A stretch of DNA of 64,000 nucleotides, taken from Persicaria tinctoria. Lineage: Eukaryota > Streptophyta > Magnoliopsida > Caryophyllales > Polygonaceae. The translations under genes and the position numbers were made by a program. Shown piece after piece: positions 47,001 through 58,468 of the stretch (position 1 is the stretch's first letter; the number at the start of each line of letters is the position of its first letter). Location: assembly GCA_037127255.1 (NCBI GenBank), contig JBANSL010000005.1, forward strand, positions 76,637,160-76,701,159, written 5' to 3'. The notes under the pieces are model-generated. The model was not told where the DNA came from. It saw nothing but the letters and a program-made list of their open reading frames with translations, and made no database searches.

Positions 47001-47748
47001 CTTCTGTAACGTGGGAACTCTCTTGGGCGATTGCAAAGAAATGGTTTAACCTTAGATATCGATAAATGCGCTTATTGATTTGGTTTTGACCCGGCTCTGT
47101 CGTGGCGCCCTCATGTATTACACCTTGATTCTACTATTTGCATGACTATTGGTTTTCCACGCTTAGACTTATGACAGGTACATGAGACTTTCCTGGGGAT
47201 TCCAACGATCCCTTCGAATTTTGGGTATGAAATCCCACTTGAAAACGTTAGAGTAGAATTTCAAACCTTCAACCTGTACTCGGGGCGCAGGATCCTAACG
47301 AGGGGTTTCAGCCCTCAAAACGTAACCCGGAAATCATAGTCCCAGGTCGTTACATTCGGGTCGGTTTTCCTGGCTTCGGGATAGGCTAAAAGAGATTGAG
47401 ATGCTGAAACCTGTCGTAAAAAAAAAAACCAAAAACCGGGCGAGCTATAAAGAGATTGAGTGTCTCGACCCGGGAGAAGATTTAAAAAGAAAAAAAAAAA
47501 AAGATTTCAAGTGTCGACCCGATCCAGGCGGTTCACACTTGAGGGAGCGTGTTGGGAATAAAAAGAGTCCCTCCCACATCGGTGGTTGAGGATATAACAA
47601 ACCAAAATATAAGGGTGGGTGAAGCCCCTACACATTGGCTTAAGCTTTTGTGTAAAGTGGTGGATCCCGATCTTATAGCCAAAAACAAATTTAATCCCGA
47701 CACGACTTTCGAATTGATATGACCCGACCGGATTCTCGGAATCTCACA
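44091..47748 (+). mobile_element. TRIM retrotransposon interrupted by a solo LTR
   Basis: Terminal repeats 44091-44290 and 47550-47748 (~200 bp, about 4% different by eye) both begin TGTTGGGAATAAAAAGAG. TGGTATCAGAGC directly after the first LTR (44291-44302) is the Met-tRNA primer site, and CACTTGAGGGAGCG before the second LTR is the polypurine tract. Target duplication CTAGC is exact (44086-44090, 47749-47753). Taking out the nested LTR leaves only about 220 bp of interior, so this is a non-coding TRIM. Confidence 0.92.
44316..47354 (+). repeat. ~3.0-kb solo LTR, probably chromovirus gypsy (Tekay/Del-like)
   Basis: It begins TGTAAAGGCTCGGG and ends AGGTCGTTACA, with GTCGG (44311-44315) and TTCGG (47355-47359) as a near-match 5-bp target duplication. 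It includes phrases usual in long chromovirus LTRs, such as CAGTCCCATCGGGTCCCG (46601). The frames inside, including a 204-codon minus frame at 44875-45489 in a GC-rich stretch, match no known protein and are taken as LTR sequence. No internal domain of this element remains, as expected after LTR-LTR recombination. Confidence 0.75.
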
Positions 47749-47753
47749 CTAGC

Positions 47754-48196
47754 ATAAAAACAACAAATTGCAAGTATAGACTAGAAGAAAGGTTCATTAC
47801 GCCCCAAGAGTATGATAGACTTGCACAAAATATAATGTTAGAAGAGCTATCGCTCCATACATGCATTCTTCATAAATTTAATTTTGCCTCAACTTGGTAG
47901 ATAGATCAAATAGGTACAACTGTTATGAATTTGAATTGATGTTTCAACCTTCAAGAATAATATAACAAAGAGGGATAAGTGTAATGTGTAGAACAAATCC
48001 AACCACAAAAGTATAAAAGGTTGTCTATACCATTTTTGGACGATATGAAAATTAATTTGATTGTAAAACGAAAGTGACAAAATTAAATAGCTAGTGATCT
48101 TGAGTGATTAAAATCTAACCCTAAATTGATAGAAACCCTTTTTGTTTTGGCACCCAAAAGTAATTATTTTTATAACAAACCAGCTAGCAGATAATG
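47754..48196. other. No feature recognised
   Basis: AT-rich sequence between the TRIM target duplication and the start of the B-element LTR. The single 63-codon minus frame looks accidental. Confidence 0.5.
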
Positions 48197-49729
48197 CATG
48201 ATTTGTATAGGAATTTTATGCAGTCCATAAATTATTTAGGTTGCATTTAGACATGTTTTTAGCATAAAGTGCATTCATTGTCTCTTAAGTGGAGAAGTCG
48301 AAATCTATGCGTTTTCAGTGTTTATTTGCAGGAAATAGATCCGAGCTTCGAATGGTGGAGGAATCATGGATCAAATGGAGCTAAGGAGAGCTAGGACAAA
48401 CCATGAAAGATTTAAGACAAGCCGAGGAACAACGGAGCAAGCAATCCACATCTAACTCTAAGAGTTAAAACGACAGCTAGTCCCGAAAGCTAACCACACG
48501 GCAAGATGAACTTAAAACGCAATTTTTCGTGGTCTCGGATGTCCGATCGACTATTATGATCATGCGTTGGAAAGCTCTCGACGAGCTCTATGATATCACG
48601 AAGTTTACATGAGTTATCGTGGCAAAATAAAGGATTCACAACCGCAAAAGTATCGGCGCCAGCCGATCCTAAGCACCCGCGGAAGGAACTGCGACATTTG
48701 TTGTGTCGGCGCCGGCCCGCCAATGCCTAAGCGACATCCACCGATCACGGTATCTCATAAAATCTTCTCAGCTGAATCTGGCCCATTGGACTTTATTTCT
48801 ACCTTAAGTTGGCCGACTCCTAGGGTTTTAGCACTATAAATAGGGCTCTCTTCTTAGCCATTCAACCCACATAATTCACACCATTCATTCTCCTCTCTCT
48901 CTTTTAGGGTTCAACCTCCCTTGTGGAGCGGAAACCCTATGTTTTCTATTTTCTTTTATGTTTCGCATGAAGATAACCATGCTAGGCTAATCTTCCACTC
49001 ATCTACTTGTCAAGACGTTGGTTTGGTTATCAATTCAGGTACTTTTTATGTTATTTTCTTGTTTCTTTTGCGCTTATATTGTTATTATGTTGCTGCTTTG
49101 TCTTCATTAGCAACCTTGACTGAGTTGCATCTAGTTAAGGGTTTTGACTACCTCCACTCCTGCGAGTCGAACCTATATAGTAGCAAACACATCTAGTGAT
49201 ACCAGGTTGGGAAACTAGTTTGGGTAAGGAAATCGACATTTTAATAATATTGTGTATAGGTAAAAGGCAAGGGATGGGTTGACAACTAGGTTACAATTAA
49301 CTTGTTATAAATCGTATGTTATATTATTGAATTGATAAGGAGACTTGGGACCTAATGCTTTTCTAACCCCATGCAAGAGTTTAGGGAGTTTGATAGTGAT
49401 TGAATAAGGAAATTTAACTATACAATTATGTGGATAAACCGGTCCCTAGGGTAATAATAAGAACGAAGAATAACAAACCATGTCGAGATAAGTAGATGAA
49501 ACCACCTTCACCAAAATATTCATTCATTACTACTATGTTTTTGTTGCTTTGTTCACAACCATCAATCAACTGCTTTGCTTTGTTCCTTCTCTTTATTCTG
49601 CATAGTTGACAGGAAAACATACAAAATACACGTTCTCTGTGGGATCGACACTTGTAGTTATTCACTATACTAGTGATTGAGTTTGGGTATTTTCTTTGGT
49701 GGGATCAACGATCGGTTCACCGCTCGTCA
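48197..49729 (+). repeat. LTR of non-autonomous gypsy-like element 'B'
   Basis: The right end is set by the primer site: ...CGCTCGTCA (49729) is followed by TGGCACCGTTGCCGGGAG (49735-49752), a variant of the Asp-tRNA-type site used by Athila-like elements. The left end is uncertain, near a TG at 48194-48230. It contains a TATA-like stretch (CACTATAAATAGGGC, 48831-48845) and GC-rich GGCGCC motifs at 48655 and 48711. Positions 48526 onward recur at 59999 onward. Confidence 0.72.
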
Positions 49730-49777
49730 AATTTTGGCACCGTTGCCGGGAGGCGTTGCAAATTTAGTGTGTTTTCC

Positions 49778-50179
49778 ATGTTAACTAGTGTCATGGACAG
49801 ACCTCACAGTTCGCGACGCCCCGCTACTAATATTTGCTTTCCCAAGATGTTGAAGTTTGTGCAGACACATGACGAGAAATTCCATCATTTCTTCAAGAGG
49901 GTGATAATACAAAGCCGATTTCAAATAGAGAAACATGATGAAAGGCACGAAGTGACGCTATGTGTGCTCGAAGGTGCGACTACCACAACAATAGATCGCA
50001 TGACGGAACTTATACCTAGCTGCGGAGATCCAGGGGCATTATTCGACACGTTGTGGAATATCACCTACACCTTAGCCATGTCGGTTATGCAGGAAGAAGT
50101 GAGCTTTGATCTCTCAATGAAAGATGACATAGATCCTCGAAGAGTTAAGGCTAATAGAGGTGTTATTTTCCTCATCTAA
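49778..50179 (+). CDS. Element B internal ORF, function unknown
   Basis: A 133-codon ORF starting ~25 bp after the B primer site, where gag would normally begin. It shows no zinc knuckle or catalytic motif. The segment FVQTHDEKFHHFFKRV...EVTLCVLEG is echoed in the downstream B ORF at 63051 (LLQSLGENFHEYTLRV...EMTSCILEG), so B may encode a repeated gag-like unit. The reading is cut ~40 bp later by insertion of element A at 50217. The same ORF recurs at 61251-61652 with very few changes. I do not recognise the family. Confidence 0.45.
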   Translation: MLTSVMDRPHSSRRPATNICFPKMLKFVQTHDEKFHHFFKRVIIQSRFQIEKHDERHEVTLCVLEGATTTTIDRMTELIPSCGDPGALFDTLWNITYTLAMSVMQEEVSFDLSMKDDIDPRRVKANRGVIFLI

Positions 50180-50216
50180 CGAATGCTTAGACTTGAGAAA
50201 AGGATACGAGGTAGTG

Positions 50217-51454
50217 TGATATGCGATATATTTTATAGCGCATTTAGTAGTTTTTGTCATCATTTACATGTCATTGTGAGTGATATTTGTATGAACTTGG
50301 TGATTCGGAACCTGTTGAAGAAGTTGAAGAAATCATAGGATCATGCAAGTTACAGAAGAGTTGAAGTGAAGAAGTTCGGAAGCAGCTGGAAGCTGGTGAG
50401 CTTGGCGCGGCCGCGCTGCTACTGACGCGCCCACGCTGCTAGGAGGAAGTGCCTGCGTCGTTACAGCAGGTAGAAGTAGCAAGACGAAGTCTGACGCGCC
50501 CGCGCTGCTACATGACGCGCCCGCGTTAGTCCCTGAAGACGGATTCTTATCCGATTTTCCCTATCTTATTAGTTTTTAATATTATATTTTTACGGGATGT
50601 TAAACCCTTTTAATTAGTTTATATTATTGCCGAGAAGGCAGCAGTAGAGGATTAGATTTTTTTCCAAAGACGTATTTTCCTTTTGCTTCATCTCACAAAC
50701 CCTATGGAGAACTAACTCTCCTTTGTTACACTTGGTTCTTTGAAGCCTTCGATTGATTTGGTTGTGAGTATTCTACTCTTGTTCGTCCTTTGTTAATTGT
50801 TTCTATCTCCTGAGCTGATTGCTTGATTGCTTATTATTGGTTAATCTGGATTGATCACCTAGGTTTATCGATACTAGTCATATTGCTAGGGTTTCCAATT
50901 CCAGGTTTGGGGTTGTAGATTCATTGTAGCAAACACAATCGTCATACGCAGGTTGCTTGTGGTAGATTGTGAAGGAGATTCGATTACAGGCTATTTTAAC
51001 GGGTTGTTAGAATCGCTTGTATCTCATTATAATTCATGTTTGAATGCTATCGCTTTATTATTCGGTGAAGGTTTTCCCTTGTAATTTGGTGATAAGTGCT
51101 TTTAGGACTGGTAGGACTAAAAGCTATTACACGATCTGAATTGAGAACAATTACTGGACATTAGAACTTGAGACTCATAGAATGCGATGATGAACCATCT
51201 CAATTGTTGTGCGGATAATTACCTGGTGTGATACTTTTCCATCATATATTCGCAACCTCTTATTGCAACTTGTTCTGTCACCATTGCTTACACACAAAAC
51301 TCCCCCTTGAATCGGTTACTTTTGGGTAATAATACTTGCTCTTACAATTGATTATGTTTCCCTGTGGGTTCGACCCTAACTTACCTACTATACTTGTTAT
51401 AGTTTGCATCTTAGAAATTTACTTTGATTTGGCATAACGACATTAGGCCTGTCA
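50217..51454 (+). repeat. 5' LTR of element A, 1238 bp
   Basis: Starts TGATATGCG and ends GGCCTGTCA. Matches the solo LTR at 61690-62927 over the same length with roughly 1% differences by eye. Contains four GC-rich motifs, two 20 bp apart (50404, 50424) and two 21 bp apart (50493, 50514). Confidence 0.92.
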
Positions 51455-51458
51455 AATT

Positions 51459-51476
51459 TGGCGCCGTTGCCGGGGA
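51459..51476 (+). other. Primer-binding site of element A
   Basis: TGGCGCCGTTGCCGGGGA lies 4 bp after the LTR end. It is the Asp-tRNA-complementary site characteristic of Athila and related gypsy elements and fixes both the LTR boundary and the strand. Confidence 0.88.
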
Positions 51477-51533
51477 AACGGATTATCTTTGTTCTTGTTT
51501 GTCTTATTACCTGTTTGGGTGCGAACCTCGTGC

Positions 51534-52973
51534 ATGGTTCGCACTCGTGCTACTGATCCCCATCTTGTTGATTTTGATTGGGAAATTGACAGGACATACC
51601 ACCGCCGTCTTAGAGAACAACACCAACATTCCCAACAACCCGATCCAATGGCTGAAAATGTAAATCAGACGCTGCGACAGCTGACAGCAGCAAACATCAC
51701 GCAGCAGGCACCTGCTGTGACAATCCCTGCTCTGGGGGATGACAACCATTTTGAGCTAAAGTCTGGGCTGATTCATCAACTGCCCAAATTCCATGGATTG
51801 GCTGGAGAAGACCCCATCAAGCACATGGGGAAGTTTCATAATGTGTGCATGAGCATGAAACCAGCCAATATATCCGAAGCACAGATAAAGATGAGAGCCT
51901 TTGGGTTCACGCTGGTCGATGCTGCGGATGACTGGTACTACAGTCTTCCTACAGGGAGCATCGATACTTGGCCTAAGCTCCACAAGGCCTTCCTGGAGAA
52001 ATTCTTCCCTGCTAAGAAGGAGAACACCTTGAAGAAGGCAATCAGCAATATAGAGCAGGAAGATGATGAAACCCTCTATGATTACAATGAAAGGTTCAAG
52101 AAGCTTTGCGCTAATTGCCCTTTCCATGGCTACAGCACGAAGGACCTAGTCCTATACATCTTTGGGGTATTGCTGGAATCTGATAGAAGGATGATTGATG
52201 CCGCCTGCGGAGGAAATATTCTGAATGCCATGCCAGAGGGAGCCATGGAGAAGATTCAGGAAATGGCTGAGGGGACTAGAAATTTCGGGAAATCCACCAG
52301 AAAGAAAGGAGTAAATTCGGTAGACTCTAACCAATCCAAAGATATTGCTGAATTGAAGGATATGGTTAGGAGGCTCACTCTGCAAGGGACTCCTCAACAA
52401 CTCAAGGCTTGTGGAATCTGCAATGATAACTTCCACCCAACTGATGCGTGTCCTACACTCCAGGAAGACACCGCTTAAGTAAGTGCTATAGGTGGAAATG
52501 GACCTCAGAGACCCAGACATGACCCCTACTCAAACACCTACAACCCAGGGTGGCGGGATCACCCAAATTTCAGATGGAGGGATCCACCAAACCAACCACA
52601 TCAGCAACAGCCACCTCCCTACAATCAAAGGCAGCAGGGTAACGCTCCCTCTACTGAGTCAATGCTCAATACCCTGACACAACACTTTACTGCGCATGTT
52701 CAGACAACTGAATTGAGCATAAAAGATATACAGAAACAAATGGGGCAAATGGCCGAAGCAATCACGAGAATAGAGGCAAAGACGTCAGGGGGTCTACCAT
52801 CTCAAACGGTGGTCAATCCAAAGGAAAACGACAGTGCTATAACTCTTCGGAATGGAAAAGAGCTGAAAAGTCAGGAAGATGAGGAGGAAAGCACGCAGGT
52901 CTCCGACGTGGCCACTCCCAACACTGGCGCGCCCGCGCTGGGCACTGGCGCGCCCGCGCTGGATACTGGCGCG
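51534..52973 (+). pseudogene. Athila-type gag, with one in-frame stop
   Basis: The capsid domain lies at 51750-52280 (QLPKFHGLAGEDPIKHMGKF, DDWYYSLPTGSI, FFPAKKENTLKKAI, YNERFKKLCANCPFHG). A degenerate zinc knuckle follows (CGICNDNFHPTDAC, ~52411-52452). A TAA at 52476-52478 interrupts an otherwise continuous frame, which resumes with a Pro/Gln/Asn-rich region, a coiled-coil-like stretch (52650-52790) and SAITLRNGKEL near 52836. At 52973 a solo LTR interrupts the linker to protease. Start taken at ATG 51534, after the primer site. Confidence 0.88.
52926..52973 (+). repeat. GC-rich motif cluster in the gag-protease linker
   Basis: GGCGCGCCCGCGCTG at 52926, 52947 and (cut by the solo LTR) 52968, exactly 21 bp apart. 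In frame, each unit encodes TGAPAL, so the array is a seven-residue repeat in the protein. Confidence 0.9.
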
Positions 52974-54405
52974 TGACGGGAGGAAACTGTCGTTGTTCCT
53001 ATCAAAGTATAACTCAAACCTACAAACTAGTATAGTAAGCAAGTAAGAGGTCGATCCCACAGAGAATCAAGTATTCCTAAGCAATGTATATTTACCAATT
53101 AGTAGAAAAGAGGGGTTTTTGGTGATTGAAGATGAGAAAATAAACTATAAACAAGTTAGTAGAGATAACAATTGAGAAAATAGTTCCATCTATAAACATC
53201 CACTTTAGTTTGGTTGATTGATCATCGATTCTTCTTCAAGTTCTCTTCTCATCCTATTATTGTTCTTGTCCTGATCTTGTGTAAATTACTAGTCCTACGA
53301 GTCCTAGTAACCCTTACTAATTAGATAACCCTAACACGGTCAAGATTCAACCTAATAGTAGCATTAAGATTAAGGATTAACCAGGATACATGCAACACCA
53401 AGCTACGAGTCAGTATTCAACATGTAATTGATTCTCTACACACCAATTTAGTCCTACGAGTCCTAAAAAGGCATGATTGCTACTATGGATTAAGGTTCGC
53501 TACGAGGAATCTACAAAATCCTAGCAATAATCTCAACTAGTTGTACGGACTAGAAGAAATCAACAATAATCGCAAAAGAATCAATACGAATCAATAGGAA
53601 TAGAACAAGAATAGAAATCTCACAACTTTATCAAACCAAAGCTTCAATCCATAGAAGAAACGGAAGTGTTTAGCACTCCATGGCCATGGAGGCTCCCCTC
53701 TAGGGTTCTCTCATTTGATAGTCTCCAAGTGCATAAACTAATGAATTAGATCCCTCAAATAAAACCCTAAAACTTCCTTAAAAAGCCTCAAAAGAGTCGG
53801 CCAAATAATAATTCTAAAAACCTAATTAAAGAGACAAAAAGTCCATTAAGCAGATTCGGCGTTTCTGCAGAGGCCGCGGGGCAGCCAACCCAGGCCGCGG
53901 GGCGGCCAGGCGATTGCGAAGTCCTTCGTCAAAGCTACGGACCGCGGGGCGGTTTCCTTGGCCGCGGGGCGGCTTTTACTGTTCACGGAAACTTTTCCTC
54001 TTCGAGTTTGGTCTCGATGTCAACACGAAAGTTGTAGATCTCGGAAAGAGCTTTCCAACGCATGGTTATAATAGTCAATCGGACCACCGAGGCCTCCAGA
54101 AAGTGCGAAACAAGTTCAGCATGTCTGGCGACAACTTCTGCTTACTTGTTCTTCACTTAGGCTCTCTAACTTCGATTCGCTCTCGGGCTCTTCACTTTTC
54201 CTTTTCCTCTTCACTCTTCCTTCATCCATGAGCTTCCTCATTCCTCGTCGGATTCACATATACCTGAAATAATCCATAAAAGCGTGTAGATTCCGACTCC
54301 ACCAACAACACAAGTATAAATGCAATTCTAGCCTAAACCATGCATTATATACATCTAAATCATGATAAATGCAACCTAATATGCCTACCTAAATGTGTGC
54401 TATCA
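52974..54405 (-). repeat. Solo LTR inserted in the gag-protease linker of element A
   Basis: 1432 bp with TG...CA ends and an exact 5-bp target duplication GCGCG (52969-52973, 54406-54410). Its first ~120 bp resemble the LTR at 18336 (TGACGG start, CAAACTAGTATAGTA, CAAGTAAG.GGTCGA.CCCA), so it belongs to a related family in the same orientation. No internal domain is left. It carries its own GC-rich motif, GGCCGCGGGGCGG, at 53872, 53893, 53939 and 53960. Confidence 0.9.
53872..53973. repeat. GC-rich motif cluster in the solo LTR
   Basis: Copies of GGCCGCGGGGCGG or close variants at 53872 and 53893 (21 bp apart), and at 53939 and 53960 (21 bp apart). The motif has a different sequence from those in element A and the 18336 element but the same pairing distance. 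Confidence 0.85.
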
Positions 54406-54410
54406 GCGCG

Positions 54411-56976
54411 CCCACGTCGAGTCCTATCTCGCCTGAATCCGAGCCCTATGTCGATACATATGTCCGACCGGATTTTCCCCCTCTCGAATCGGAGAAACCA
54501 AAACCTCCGTTCCCTGAGGCACTCAAAGAGAGGAGGATAATCGATGATTCAGAGCTTTTTGAGACATTTAGCAAGTGTCAGGTGAACATTCCTCTGCTGA
54601 AAATGATAAAAAAATGTGCCCAAGTACGCCAAGTTCTTGAAGGAGCTTTGCACGGTGAAGAGAAATCAGAAGCTGAAAGGTAAAAAGAAAGTGAAAGTAA
54701 GCGAGCAAGTCTCCGCTATGTTTCAGATGAGAATGCCGAAAAAGTGCACTGATCCAGGTATGGTTACTATCCCTTGTGTCATTGGAGATGTAAAATTTGA
54801 TAGAGCTATGCTTGATTTGGGTGCTTCTATAAATGTGCTTCCCTGCTCACTTTACAAATCGCTAGATTTAAGACCTTTGCATAAAACTGGAGTAATTGTG
54901 CAACTAGCTGACAGGTCTAATAAATACCCTAAAGGAGTAGTAGAAGACGTTTTGGTCATGGTCGATAAACTGATTTTTCCTGCAGATTTCTTTGTCCTGG
55001 ATATGGAACATGATAAGCATGATGCGCCTATTTTATTAGGTAGACCTTTCATTAAAACAGCTAGGACAAAAATTGATTGTGTCTCTGAGACACTAACAAT
55101 GGAATTTGATGGAGAAAAGGTTGAATTCGATTTATACAAGGCTATGAAACATCCTGTTGATGACCATTCTCTGTGCTCTATTGATGTGATTGAACCATTA
55201 GCTCAAGATATATTTGATATTTCTAGGGAAGATGAGTTGCAGTCAATTATTGAGAATGCTATTGACAAGTCCTATACAGATTTTTCAATTACATCTAACA
55301 TGCAGGAATTAGTAGCCCAGATGGATGTAGAAGGTAAGTCCCCTACTCTTTTGGGCATTGGCCCCAATCTACTGACTCCAAGCGAAGTGCTTGTTCCATC
55401 TGTTGTGCAGGCACCTGAAATTGAACTCAAACAACTCCCTAGTCATCTCAAGTATGCTTTCCTAGGAGTTGATGGCACTTTACCAGTTATTGTGTCAAGT
55501 AAGCTTTCAGTAGAGCAGGAAGAAAAGTTAGTGGAGGTTCTGAAGGAGTACAAAACTGCGCTGGGATGGACCATCGTTGACATCAAGGGAATTAGTCCAT
55601 CTACATGCATGCACAGGATTCTGCTGGAGGATGGAGCTAAGCCATCACGCCAACCACAGAGAAGGCTCAATCCTCCCATGATGGATGTGGTGAAGAAGGA
55701 AGTGCTGAAATTGCTATCAGCAAACATGATTTTCCCAATTTCTGACAGTCAATGGGTAAGTCCTACACAAGTTGTCCCTAAGAAAGGAGGGATTACAGTC
55801 GTGGAGAATCAACAAGGTGAGTTGGTCCCTACCCGGACACAAACAGGTTGGAGGGTATGCATAGACTATCGCAAGCTGAATACAGTAACCAGGAAGGATC
55901 ACTTCCCCCTCCCCTTTATTGATCAGATGCTAGAACGCCTTGATGGGCGCCCCTATTATTGTTTTTTGGATGGATATTCTGGATATTTTCAGGTGGCCAT
56001 AGCGCCAGAGGACCAAGAGAAGACTACATTTACATGTCCATTCGGTACTTTTGCATATCGCAGAATGCCATTTGGACTATGTAACGCACCCGGGACATTT
56101 CAACGATGTATGGTTAGTATCTTCTCTGAGTACATTGAAAATTTCATTGAAGTATTCATGGATGATTTCACAGTACATGGGGATAGCTTTGATACTTGTT
56201 TGAGCCATCTGGCACTAGTGTTAAAAAGATGTGTTGAAACTAATCTGGTTTTGAACTCTGAAAAGTGTCATTTTATGGTAGAACAGGGAATTGTTTTAGG
56301 TCACATAGTCTCTGCAAAGGGTATTGAGGTCGATAAGGCGAAGATTGATGTAATTCAATCTTTGCCTTATCCTACTAATGTGCGCGAAGTTCGTTCTTTC
56401 CTAGGCCATGCAGGTTTTTATCGCAGGTTTATCAAGGACTTTTCGAAGGTATCCTCACCCTTGTGCGAGCTTCTGAAGAAAGATGTGACCTTTGTACTCA
56501 CACAAGAGTGCAAAGAGGCGTTCGACTCACTGAAAGGACGCCTCACTAGCGCACCAATCATTCAGGCACCAGACTGGTCTCGCCCATTTGAGATCATGTG
56601 TGATGCGAGCGACTATGCAGTGGGAGCAGTGCTAGTCCAAAAAGAGGGAAGAGCCTCTTATGTGATCCATTATGCTTCCATGACTCTGAATGGAGCGCAG
56701 CGCAACTACTCCACCACTGAGAAAGAAATGCTAGCCGTGGTGTTTGCACTAGAGAAGTTTCGACAGTATCTGCTTGGGGTCAAAGTGATTATCTACACAG
56801 ATCACGCAGCCCTCCGCTACTTGATGACAAAGAAGGAGACAAAGCCAAGATTAATTCGATGGGTCCTGTTGCTCAGCGAATTTGATGTGGAGATTAAGGA
56901 CAAGAAAGGAGCGGAGAATTTGGTAGCTGGCCACTTAAGCAGATTGGTGAATGAGGAGGACAAGCCGGAGTCATAG
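54411..56976 (+). pseudogene. Athila-type pol: protease, reverse transcriptase, RNase H
   Basis: The frame resumes after the solo LTR with a Pro/Glu-rich linker and a helical segment, then shifts by one base in an A run (54608-54614) into the long frame 54616-56976. The aspartic protease has DLGASINVLP (54820-54849). The RT keeps YCFLDGYSGYFQ, PFGLCNAPGTFQ and the catalytic FMDDF (56155-56169). RNase H keeps CDASDYAVGA, STTEKEML and YTDHAALR, but the last signature reads AGHLSRL where ADHLSRL is expected (Gly codon ~56929-56931), removing a catalytic Asp. The stop at 56974-56976 precedes the integrase. Confidence 0.92.
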
Positions 56977-57045
56977 AAACCCATTTTAGGCACGTTTCCG
57001 GATGACACATTATGCATAATCGAGCACAAAAGCACGCCGGAGTCT

Positions 57046-57142
57046 GGCGCGCCCACGCTGACAGATGACGCGCCCGCGCCGGAGTCTGACGCGCCCGCTG
57101 AGTACTGACGCACCCGCGTCGTTCCCTGACGCACCCACGCTA
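57046..57142 (+). repeat. GC-rich motif cluster in the RNase H-integrase linker
   Basis: Five motifs of the GACGCGCCCGCG type at 57046, 57067, 57088, 57107 and 57128. Spacing is 21, 21, 19 and 21 bp; the short interval follows a motif that has lost 2 bp. This is the same motif as in the LTR and gag linker. Confidence 0.9.
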
Positions 57143-58468
57143 TTACTTCTCAGCCCATCTCAGTCCGTTCTAGGACTTCATTCTGTAAACCCTTGGTACC
57201 GGGACATTGTGAACTACTTAGTTTGTGGGGAATTCCCTCCGGATCATACCAAGGCCCAAACGGAGAAGATTCGAAGAGAGGCAAACCACTATGTTTGGGA
57301 TGACCCATACCTTTGGAAACATTGTGCTGATCAGGTAATTCGTCGTTGTCTTCCAGAAAATGAGGTACGATCTGTTCTTGAATTTTGTCATTCTCAAGCA
57401 TGTGGGGGACATTTTGGTGCCAATAAAACTGCTAGAAAAGTGCTTGAATCTGGATTTTATTGGCCACATATTTTTTAAGATGCTTATTCTTTCTGCAAAG
57501 CATGTGATAGGTGTCAAAGAATGGGGAATATCTCTCAAAGGAATGAAATGCAACAATCACCGATGACTTTTTGCGAAATCTTTGATGTTTGGGGCATTGA
57601 CTTTATGGGACCTTTTCCTAGTTCTTGTGGGAACTTGTATATTTTACTTGCGGTGGACTACGTTTCCAAGTGGGTGGAAGCGAAGGCCACCAGAACTGAT
57701 GATTCTAAAGTTGTGGCAGGGTTCTTGAAAAGCAATATTTTTGCCAGGCATGGTATTCCTAGAGCGTTGATTAGTGACAGGGGTACCCATTTCTGCAACA
57801 AAACTGTGACTGCCGTGCTTAAGAAATATCATGTCACACATAGAGTTTCCACCGCATACCATCCACAGACGAATGGCCAAGCAGAGGTTTCCAATAGAGA
57901 GATCAAAGCCATTCTCGAGAAGACTGTAAATCCTAACAGGAAGGATTGGAGTTTGAGACTTGATGATGCATTGTGGGCTTATCGCACTGCTTACAAAACT
58001 CCAATTGGGATGTCTCCTTTCAGACTTGTCTATGGTAAGGCATGTCATCTCCCTGTTGAGCTGGAGCACAAGGCTTGGTGGGCAGTGAAACAATGCAATA
58101 TGCAGAGTGACGGGGTTGGAGAACACAGGAAGCTACAGTTAGGCGAGCTCGAGGAGTTACGTTTGGACGCCTATGATAATGCTGCAATTTACAAGGCAAA
58201 GACCAAAGCATGGCATGACAAGCACATCCATAGGAAGGACTTTAAAGCCGGTGACAAAGTCCTACTTTTTCAGTCTCGCCTGAAACTCTTCGCTGGGAAG
58301 CTCAGGTCAAAGTGGGGGGGACCATACATTGTTGCTGAAGTCTTCCCACATGGCGCTGTAGAGTTATATGACCCAAATAGCCACAAGAAGTTTAAGGTAA
58401 ATGGTCAAAGGCTTAATACAAAGGCGCTGCTTGGGAGGCAACCCAAGGTATTGCATTCTTTCCCTTAA
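57143..58468 (+). pseudogene. Athila-type integrase
   Basis: The N-terminal zinc-binding region (HSQACGGHFG, then [10 protein letters not shown]) is split by a stop at 57476-57478. The core follows with the catalytic triad: [16 protein letters not shown] and [13 protein letters not shown]-terminal DNA-binding region ([31 protein letters not shown]) ends at 58468. Apart from the single stop the domain is well preserved. The region upstream to 56977 is a linker with GC-rich repeats and has additional stops. Confidence 0.9.
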
